A DNA stretch of 32,000 bases from Phallusia fumigata (Eukaryota > Chordata > Ascidiacea > Phlebobranchia > Ascidiidae). Below the pieces are notes generated by a model. It did not search any database, was not told where the DNA came from, and worked only from the letters and a program-made list of their open reading frames with translations. The DNA is taken from NCBI GenBank assembly GCA_008931825.1, contig QXVZ01023101.1, forward strand, positions 1 through 32,000, read 5' to 3'. The translations under genes and the position numbers were made by a program. The stretch's first letter is position 1. The number at the start of each line of letters is the position of its first letter. Below, in pieces: positions 19,918 to 29,700 of the stretch.

Positions 19918-19927
19918 AATAAATAAA
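19918..19927 (+). terminator. polyadenylation signal of VCBP-6
   Basis: Two overlapping AATAAA hexamers (19918-19923 and 19922-19927), about 145 bases after the stop. Confidence 0.75.
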
Positions 19928-20351
19928 CGCAACTGATTAAGTGTTTAGTCCGAGTATAGGAATTTTTAACTGTTTTTCTTTTTTAGTTTAGGGATAGGTC
20001 AAAAAGAACAAAAAAAATTTTGCAGTTTTTAAGTTTAAACCACAAAAAAAACAATTTAAATGTCTTGGGTTATGGTTCTTAATACAACAGACGTTTTGTA
20101 ACTGATACGAAACACAATTAAGCCTGTCATTATTGTTGCCCTGCCGAGAAGTTTTGTCTGAAAGGTGACAAGAAAAAGTTCGGGGTCTGACAACTCTGAC
20201 TATCTTTGATAACAGTCCTTTCGCGCATGAGACACAAAAATGTGAAACAAGCAATTTCAATATACCTTCAACAGGCCTTGTGGCTGAAGGGGTTAATAGT
20301 AGCAAATTCCATCAACTTCAAACATGTATACATTTAACATTGGAAACTGAC
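19928..20351. other. spacer after VCBP-6
   Basis: No coding region on either strand fits VCBP or SBF. 20231-20273 is a 43-base block repeated at 20493-20535 with four mismatches. No minus-strand polyadenylation signal for SBF was seen (no TTTATT on the + strand between 19930 and 20720). Confidence 0.5.
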
Positions 20352-20535
20352 TCTCCAATGGCACACGCTCTAAGACTTGTTGAAGGTGTACTTATTTACA
20401 AAAAGCAGAGTTCTGTCCATCTATGACTATGACAGAACACTAAACTGCGATTATTCCATCTCAACTGGCGAAGAAACTTCCGTAACGGATGTGACACAAT
20501 TATGTGGAACAAGCAATTTCAATATCCCTTCAACA
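20231..20535 (+). repeat. pair of 43-base direct repeats flanking an orphan V1 fragment
   Basis: 20231-20273 and 20493-20535 match at 39 of 43 positions, including the exact block ACAAGCAATTTCAATAT when aligned with one change in the first bases. The VCBP exon relic lies between them, directly beside the second copy. Confidence 0.75.
20352..20489 (+). pseudogene. orphan VCBP V1 exon fragment
   Basis: From about 20404 the sequence translates as VLSIYDYDRTLNCDYSISTG, clearly V1, then loses similarity at the point where VTWF should follow. The preceding intron-like bases match VCBP-3 intron 1 (GTACTTATTTACA). The acceptor AG directly after that tract is altered. The nearest relative is VCBP-3 (AACACTAAACTGCGATTATT is identical). 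No other VCBP exons follow before the SBF exons. Confidence 0.8.
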
Positions 20536-20724
20536 AATTTCTGTGCCATCAAGGCAGATGTAACATGTTGAACAAAACGTAACCTTTAAAAACCAAATAT
20601 CTATGGCAATAAACCAAAAAATAAATCTGACCGGAGAAGTCACCACACGTCAAGTAAGATTTTCCTACAAAGAATAAATCCTACACAAATCCACACAAGG
20701 AAGTTTAGTTGTCAAAGATCCTAC

Positions 20725-23700
20725 CTTCATTTGAGCTTTGTCCCCGAGAATGTACAGACTGGCTTTTGATGATGTTTCCGAGCTAAGGTTTGTCTGAAGC
20801 ATCGTCCCGTTTCCATTCGGGTGAACCAACTGTCGTCGACCAAGCTGTGGATTTACAATGTTGACAGTTGACGAAAAAAGTGGAAACCAGAGAGCTTGTA
20901 TAAAATTTGTAAATGTAACATTTCAAGCAAAAATGGCCTAAAAGTTTATGACCAAAGTTTTGTCTAGGTCTTATATTATAAACTTTAAATAAGGTTTTTA
21001 AGCAATGGAAAATATCCAACACAAAAAATGATGCAAGTTATGCAAAAACACCAAAGCAAAACAAAAAAGCCAAAAAAGTCACATACTTTTGGTATTTCAA
21101 AGCTTCAAGCAAACCGAAACAGCAATTCAAATAAAAACAAAATCCAAATACTTACGATTGGAGTTTTGTTAATTTGTTCTGCGGCGCTCTTTCCATTCGA
21201 CCTCCCAAATGTCCCCCACTTTCGACCTTTCTGGGCGCGGACGGATTGGGAAGTTGCGGTTGCGGTGGTTCCCCCACGGGACGGGGAAAGCTTAAGCTGT
21301 TGTTATAGCTCGGGTTAGTGGGTGTTATGCCAGGCATTGGCGTACAAGCAACAAAAAACTAGAAGGGTGGATGTCAACAAATTACTATTCGCAACCTTTT
21401 TTTCTCGTTGTCCATTCTGTTTAGACCAAACTTCTAATTTCAAAATCTAATTTACCCTATTTTACTGATTCTGCTACAGTCAATATACAACAGTCATTTG
21501 CAGCCAACAGGTTTAGGAAATTACCCGCTATCCTAACATTATCCACAGCGGAATAACCTGTAAGGTTAATAATCACTGCTATTAATCAATAAAAGAACAG
21601 CATACATACACTACATTGTTTTGACCCCCAAAACGTTGAGTTGTTTTAATCTATCGCACAGGATTGTGTTTTTTGTTTAACACGCATACGACGGACCGTG
21701 ATGCGTGCCTCTAAATCCATACAAATTTCAGACATTTGTGGGTTTAATAGAAAGTCTAAAACATAACCCACAAAACACACAATGGTTTTGACAGCACTAC
21801 ATGCAAAACTCAACAACTTTATGCCGAAAATAAAAACAAAATGAATAGCCAAAACCCGACAAACCCAGGAAAAACTGATTAAGGTGTTAAATTCGTTACT
21901 TGCCTCTTCGTCCGTGCTGGATAGACTGGATGTAGAATCAGGGCGGATTAGGGCAGAGACGGGTCGGCTCAGTGGAGAAGCAAGGGATGCGATGCTCATG
22001 AGGAACCGCTCCTCTTCCGATGAGGATCCAATCGTTCCTTCATCAGACACTGGTAAAGAAGAAAGAATAACAGTTTGAGAAATACTGAATCGGATGATGA
22101 AAAATTACTGATTTCATTATTTTCCTTTTTCGTTGGGAAAAGATATTGTAGATTGCAAAGCAATGTGAGGCAATAATCATGAAGAATTTGAAGTGCTACA
22201 TCGTCTAAGCAGCTATGTAATTTCCAAGCAATCACACACATTGATTTTGCTGTAATCGCCAGTTTAAAAATGTCAATGGTAATTTACTTTTAATATCTTT
22301 TCTAGAGGCGATTTACTGATTTCGCTGTATACGAATCAAGTTTCTATAGCTGGTGCTACACAAGGTAAGCTGTTGTTGCTTTCAGGGATTTATAAATCGT
22401 GTATGTCTACACAAGTTAAGAGCGTGTTTTCTGGCAGTTTTGTTTTCAGTCCATCTATGCGTCAAAGTCCGTGCTTATGAAAAAACTTGCCGCCAAAACA
22501 ATCGAATTTATCAAAATCCAACACGATTTATGGTCCAACGACAATAATGCTCGCTACAAATTACCTGAAAATTTACTACAAATAGCACACGCCATACCAA
22601 GCGCCAAGCGACAAATTTTCGCAAATTACAGCACCAAATTCGCTTTCATTTCACTGCACACACTCTAAGCACCCTCACTTTGCAAACCGCCGACCAAAAC
22701 CTCCATGTTACCCTGGTACTCACACATAGGCGCCGACTGACCATGTTTGAAAAGAGAGTTGGCCGTTCTCGAACGAATCCCGCTCGAGTGAAGAAGGACT
22801 GCTTTCGTGGCCGGATGCTGCCACACGATGGCGGGGAAGCGCCCCTGGTGGTGGCAGTGAGCTATCGACTTAACTTGCTCGTCCGAGATCTTCATCGGAA
22901 CAATGACAGCCATTGGGTATCTGTACACAGAAGGTTTATTTGTATTTTAGTGAGGCCTTGAGCAATTTGTGCGTAGGGTTTAAAGGTTTGAGGGGCGTCA
23001 GGTTTTTTCAATGTAATTTAATGATCATCTAAGCCAGTGGGGGGAGCAGTTGGATGAGTTGAGGGGAGGAATTTCCAGTTTATAGTTGAGGTATTCATGA
23101 TAATTGAAGTATTTCTTTTTAGCTGAGCCAGTGGCTCAAAACCTTTTAATATGACTTCATATCACAAAAAGTTCCAAATAAGCGAAAATGAATGCATCAA
23201 GAAAGCTGGGAACCACTGAGCTAAGCTATGTACCGGGAAATTGTAAGATTTTTGTTGAAAAACAACATCAAATAGCAATTTTGACTTTGGGTAAACCTGG
23301 GTTATTATTAGAACATAGAAAAGTGCAATATCTTTTCTAAATGGCTTCACCCTTGTCGATGGCATTTGTTGTGGGCAATATCACACCCTTAGAATCGTAA
23401 CAACTATACGAATAGCTGTTGGATATTTGCGTAATACGAATGTGAGGCCCCATCAAAATCACCTAAATGGCACCTGAGAAAAATTCTCCCAACTTCAGGG
23501 TCCAGCTTTGACCCTTTAGAGGGGCAAGGGGTAGCGGGGTAACCGTTAAGATCAAACCAACAATTTGTACACAGTGATTCTATTTGAATAAGGAACTGAC
23601 GGTGCACTTGAGACGTTTCTCTCAACTACGAGATTTTCGATAATATATATAGTGAGCGTTGGTACAATGGCGGCTGTTGGGGGTTTAGATATTGCTTAGA

Positions 23701-26700
23701 ACACTTTCTTGTATACAGTGATGTTACAGTAACCAGCAATGTGACTCACGTTCGACAGACCGCGAACATTCTATTGATTCTCGAGAATCGATATTTGCTT
23801 CCCTCCGTTGTGATCAAGCCGAGACGTTTGTACTCATCCTCCGAAGCTCGCTGGATGAGACGACTTATCGTGTCTTTGTCCGAAAGAGTTTTCGTCATTG
23901 TTTCATTGATAACCGGCATTCTGAAAGCATAAGCGAAGTCGTTAAATTTCGTTTGTGTTTTTAAGGTTATTTATTTTAAAATTATGGCGTCACCTTTAAG
24001 AGGTTAGTAGTTTTGACAAGATTTTTTTTTTTAAATCGCTTGAGATTTTTATGTTTGGGCTGGGCTAGCGATTCTCAGCCGGGAGGAGTTTCAGCCCCAC
24101 TGAGGGGGATTTTTGTATTTGCAGCGGGGGAAATTGTGATCAAAACGTGATTTATCAAAATGTGTATCAATAGTTACTCTTCCCAATATACAGACAAAAA
24201 CATACTACTTACGAATTGAAATGCCGGTGGAGGGATTTTGGCTTTAAATATTGGGTAAAGAAGTCCATAGAACAACAAAAGCTTCAAAACCACTGGGATA
24301 GTCATAGTTACTTAACAGGAATTGGTCCAGCTTGTTTTGTGCGGACAGTGTGTTTACCAAATCGCAAAACAGCCAAAAACAACCTTTGTTACATCACCAC
24401 AATCAAGTTTTTACCTTCCAAGTGTTGACGTTGAGCCCATTTCCGGGCCTGAGCCTGGTGTGTGATACAAGGTGCGACTTTTCGAGTCTGGCATAATGAG
24501 TCGGGAAATCCGGTTCGCTTTGTTGAGGCCCGCCCTCCTCTTTGCCTGTTTCATCAACGTCTTTGCGCCGCCCATCCGACTGCAATGGGAAACGGCGTTG
24601 GATGGTTTAATGAGACACGTGGTGTTTTACAGGTTTTTCCGCTTGTTGATAGCAAACACCAATTTTTTGACGAAAATGCAAGTAATGCGTGATTCTGTGG
24701 AGCATACATCATGGGCGCTACAATGCAACCAACTATATTGCGACCTTACATTTATTGAGGAATGTAATGAGGTACAAGATATTTCAGGCTTGTCATCCTA
24801 TTTTACATTTATTGACAGCAAAACTTAATTTTTTTAATATCATGTGCAATAAAATGTATTTAAATGTGTATTTGTAAGAACGTCACTCCACACGGAATAA
24901 ATTTTGTTACATTTACTTTAATGTGTATCTGAATATATTACTTTCCTAATTTATTAAGTGTGGCTCTTCGAAATTTGTGTTTTATAAAGTGCGGCTTACA
25001 GTGGGTATAGTGGTTCCCGAAGAATAGCAACTACTTTTGCCAATTTATGAAAATATTCAAACTTCCTGTGCTTTGCATTTAGTTTTTGCACTTATCACTG
25101 TCAGTCGGTCATGTTATGTAATAAAAAAGCAGCATGTAAAGATTGTAGCATTGACGACGTTGTCGATCTGTGATTTTAAATTTTTCCGAAAGTAGTTGGT
25201 ACCCGGACGCTATGGTGGGTACCAAGAAACGGTACATCTACGTAAGCACATAAAGCGCGCCTGGTGCTACATACACCTCTTCAGTCACATCCAGTCATAG
25301 GATCCCTTCTTAACTTTCAACCAACACCAACCACAGTTTTTACCTCGCATTGATAGTGCTCGTGTTGCTGCTGATAGAATCCGACTTGTTTCTCGTCTGA
25401 CCTCCGTGTCGGCTTTGTGGGAACCTCGACTGGAAGACAGCTTTGATCGCGAAAGCTCCCTCAATAGTGGCGGGATATCGCAGGGCGTGCAGCTCGGTCT
25501 GGAGTTGGTCTCTCTCCTCCGCGGAGACTTCTTCATCGAAAGCGAGGAGCAGAAGTTGGAAGGTTGAGGATCGGAGTTGGATTCCGTGCTAACGTGAAAG
25601 ACACTGTTTTAACCTGTGACATCTATAACGTGGTTCTCAACTGTGCGTTGTTTAATTTTCCAAGGGCGTCGCACAGTAACTGAATATACTTCTTTTTGTT
25701 TTTGTATCAATAGATACCACATTGATAATAATGGTCTATATTCAATTCTTGTCGCTGGAATGTCGCAAATCCAATCAACTTTTATGAAGGCGTTGCCACA
25801 GCAAAAAGTTTGAGAAACACTGCTTTTAGAGCTTGAATAATTTACCCAGTCGTTCGACTTCAGGAATGCCACTAAGATTTAATGGCCTCAGAACGGGACA
25901 AAACTACAATTGTTTCCATTGGCCGAGCACCGTGCGTCAAGTGTCCTGATTGGCCGAGCATGCTCGGGGTATTATGACGTAACATTAGCCTTATATTTTT
26001 ATTTCTTAAAACTAATATCTCTCCGATTAGGAAATTTCAGAGAGGTACGACCGTACAATAAACCAGCCGATTAACAGGAAGAAGGTAGTTGATGACTCTC
26101 GCGTTTTTACTTACACTTCATTAACACTTTACTAGACTTTATGCAATTTAAAGCAGATCTTTTGAGTACCGAGCATCAAAAAGGCATTGCTCGGTTCCGA
26201 TGACTCGGCCCCTTAAAGATCGACACGAAATCAACAATTTCACTGACCTGTAGAGAGTTGTCGATTTCGGCGATGTGCGGGACGTCGTTGACATTGAACG
26301 GTTTGATTTTGAATAAACTTGAAACGGGGAAAGACCGGATAACCACTTGCTCGGCAGCTGAAAAATGCACAAACATTGTGTTAATTTTCTGTTCGTCAAG
26401 CATGTATAACAGTGTGTGCTGTTTTAAATTACTTAAAGCTCAAATGAGAGGTTTTCATGCTATGCGTTCAAAGCCACAGTTAACTTTTAAAAGGTTGTCC
26501 TGTGCTAAAAAAAATTTTTCCGCAGAATTGTTTTAAAAGAAGCCTAGTTGTGAGCTTAACTGCCAGAGAGTTTGGTTTATCATATACAAGCTCTCTGGCA
26601 GTTATGTTTTTTATTGATGATTATACCCTTTTAAATATTGTTTCATGTTTTATATTTGACAAACAGGACAACATACATGAAACAAAAAAACAACACAAAA

Positions 26701-29700
26701 GGCCCCAGGCACTTTGCTCATACCCAAAGCGTCACATGGAGTTCCGATGAAGATAACGCGGTACGTGGTGACGAAGAGGGCGCCCTCTGCTGGCAGAAGT
26801 GCAGGGCCGCCGATTTCACCACCTACCGCCGTCGAGCGGCCGTCTGGTGCCAGGTAAGCCCGCAGTGCGTTTGGCATGTGCAGTGATTCGCCCACCAGCA
26901 GAGTGGGCTGAAGCAGTTTCGGCTGAAAGTGAAAAAGTTTGGGTCAAACATACTGTAGTGATGGTGTCGTTAGGGTAGGATTCGGCAACCAACGGCACGC
27001 AAGCCAATGTTGGCACGCGATGTGATTATTCATGGCACGTCGAGTGATTTGCGAGTTCGCATTTAATACATTTTTGAGCGACCTATTTTTAACTTTAAGT
27101 GAAGTGCAACTTAAGCAACGAGCTACAGAGATCACGTGTAAACCAGATTTTACAGATTTAGCGCAGAAACATAAAGCAATGATGGCATTAACTTGGCACG
27201 CGAAGCCATCAAGATTTTGACAGAAATTGTAAACTGGCACGCTGCGTTCGAAAGATGCCGACTTCTGCAATAAATAGATACAAGCCAAATCTTGGTTTGA
27301 AAAACATTTTTTGCGTTTCGATAAACGCTTTTGTCATCATCAGGGAATGTAGAAAATATTTTAGACACAAGTAATGGCTTGTATCTTCTTACTGAGACTA
27401 TGTTAAACCGTTAATTGTCAACCAAGATGTTAGTAATGGCAATTTGAAATTGGCACAGATCATTTTACTATCGCGGAAATATTTAAAAATATACCACAGT
27501 TGTCGAAAACTTGCCATAACGTATTTCGGATAATACCGTCTGAATCTATATTTTTAAATTATGATTGGATGTTTCATTCGTCCACATTCGTACCAGTCAG
27601 TATTTCAGGCGTAGTGATTTGATTGAAAAAAAAAACAATATTCAATGTGACATATTTACTACAGCGGTTTGAAAAGGACCGATTTGATGCTGCGACGTTA
27701 GAAACAATAGATTCACGCTCATACCAACCTTCTTTATCGGTGGAAGACGTTTACTTTCTTTGCATACATCCTGCAAGGATTCCATCTGCAAGCAGGAAAG
27801 AACAATTCAAGTATGTGTGACGTATGAACTTTATTTAAGGGCCAATTCCTCCAAAGGACGTTTTCGTGTACATAATAAAATATCGTTATTTATCTCAGCT
27901 ATTACTAATATTAGAGCAACAATCAACCACAATGGTTGGAATGATTTGCATACACAGGCATCCGAAAGGCCAAGACGTAGTCTGCAAATGTATGATCACG
28001 AATAAACTGTTGTTCTCTCACAGTACGCCAGGCCTATAAGACGCGTTGTATCGGCATTTCAAGCATTTGCATTCAGCAAGGAAAAACCTATCCATGCTGC
28101 TGAATGCAAATGCTTGGAAGGTCGACTTTGATTCGGTATCACCCCTCTTGCAGGCCTGGTGTACTGTGATTCATATATGTGTGTCGTTATCGTTGGCCTG
28201 CATCAGTGGATCTCAATCTTTTTATTCCCCTTCAACCGACGTTTAAAGCTAAATTCCCCGTCGGAAATTTAATCTGTTAACGGCATGTTTAGATCAGTAT
28301 ATTATGGATGAAAACTAAGATCTTACTATTGATAAATCTCTCAGAATCCAATATTCATTACCACAAAAATTATTAGCACCAGCTATGGAATGATATTTAA
28401 ATCATATTTTTAATTTCCCTCTTTTATCGATATTTTTTTACCAAAATTTCCCCCTTGCAGGGAATTCCCCCCCCCCTCCTGGTTTAGAACCTAAGCTGTT
28501 TTGTCCTATTACAAGCAACAAGCAGCAAATTGAATCAGAGGGTGGTATTATGTTTACCTGCATACGAACAAGCAAAGGCATTTTGTCGATCAGGTTCTTG
28601 GTGTGGTCGTTGCTTATGTGAGCTTCGGTGCACACCCGGTCCACGAACTTCGACACAAACTTTGAAACTGTGGCGGCAACGTCACTACTGTTGTCCTGGG
28701 ATTCGTCGAAACCCGACTCCCCATCTACACTGCCCGCGTCCGAACCAGCAAGACTGCAGATTAAAAAGGTAAAAAACGAGTGAGTCAAACCAAAAGCCAC
28801 AAAATATTTTCAAATACTGTGCATTGTACCAAGTATCAAAGTAGAATCCTTCTAGATGACTTACTATGTAAAATATTGCTGTTGATTTTTACATTTCGGG
28901 TGCCTGTGGGTTTAATGATAGGTCAACTGGGGACAAATTCACAGTGCACAAGTTTAGAAACCCATCTACCATGTGTGCAAATTTGAAGAAATTTTAACGA
29001 CTCTTTTCTGACCGAAACGTGAGAACAGTTTTGCGATACACATAAAAAAAGAGAACAGGGGAAAATCTTCCATGTAGATCATTTTTGTCTGAACAAAACT
29101 TTGGACTTTATAACAAAATATTAGTATCAAGGCAATACTATGTAATTTTTTAACCTAAATATTTGTTGTAAACAAACGCGGCAATAACTAGCGATGCATT
29201 ACAGCGGGGGTTCTTAATCAGAGGCACAAGACCTGTTTCTATGGGACGCTGACTCATTAGGATCAGTCATATAGATACTTCATTACATCCACAACACCCA
29301 AACAAAACGGTTTGTTATTTCCTTTGTTATTATTAAAAAACTTCACTACAGAAGGGGGCACAAGAACTGGTTGATGATTTCAAATGAGTGTCGACAAGAA
29401 AAAGGGTTAAGAAGCTGCGTTACAGGAAGCTGGTCGTCACCTGCTGGTAAAATAACTGTTGCTGCTGTTTTCCTCTCCAACCGTCATACGCAGGAACTTG
29501 ACCCGGTTATTCCGCGACGCATCGAGGGGCACAAGCATGTAAACCATCCTGTGCGCGTTGTGCTTTGCCTGACTGAACACTACTCCCTCCTCCGAGGAGC
29601 AGTCCTCCGCCTGCTGAGTGGGACTCCTGTTGTCCCAATCTTGCAGCTGGACAAAAGTTTAAATGTAAATTTGAAAGTTAGGAACAGGATTTGGATCGTG

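Larger units (their letters stand above)
20725..24579 (-). other. SBF1/2: SBF exons for the linker and N-terminal myotubularin-like region
   Basis: Exon 24579-24415 encodes a basic linker ([17 protein letters not shown]). Exon 23920-23750 has [19 protein letters not shown] and ends in VCRT. Exon 22920-22724 has [20 protein letters not shown] and [20 protein letters not shown], the SBF equivalent of the myotubularin RFPV-CW segment. Exon 22049-21904 is Ser-rich with SSSEEERFL. Exon 21296-21156 contains [13 protein letters not shown] (the SBF KWGS-R block). Exon 20844-20725 ends [12 protein letters not shown]. The inactive-site loop of the pseudophosphatase would come further on and is not in the window. 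Confidence 0.88.
25344..26922 (-). other. SBF1/2: SBF exons for GRAM domain and following helix
   Basis: Exon 26922-26724 encodes [10 protein letters not shown], then [20 protein letters not shown], the GRAM core typical of SBF proteins. Exon 26357-26248 continues with [13 protein letters not shown]. Exon 25588-25344 gives [19 protein letters not shown] and [16 protein letters not shown], matching the SBF FDEEV and LRYP motifs. The frame used overlaps a longer open frame on the same strand (25285-25536) that is not the coding one. Confidence 0.9.
26923..28557. other. large SBF intron rich in repeats
   Basis: Contains a hAT-like relic (26975-27245), a CGAAACG/CATCATCAG repeat (27311-27345) and the fold-back MITE (28019-28168). 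CAGTGGATCTCAATC at 28204 resembles another hAT end. No host exon is supported. Confidence 0.55.

Noticed and set aside
19988-20305. Missing C-terminal SBF exon in the 105-codon minus-strand open frame
   Set aside because: The translation shows none of the expected myotubularin or PH motifs and has no acceptor that fits the phase 0 donor at 20725.
21646-22050. 134-codon open frame on the minus strand as a whole exon
   Set aside because: Only 21904-22049 matches SBF. The remainder is intron sequence that happens to stay open after the GC donor.
22353-22668. Two overlapping + strand open frames as a small gene
   Set aside because: No recognisable domains, no TATA box or polyadenylation context, and they lie within an SBF intron.
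25285-25536. 83-codon minus-strand open frame rich in Arg and Ser
   Set aside because: Another frame of the same strand gives LLAFDEEV and [12 protein letters not shown], which match SBF and join both neighbouring exons in phase.
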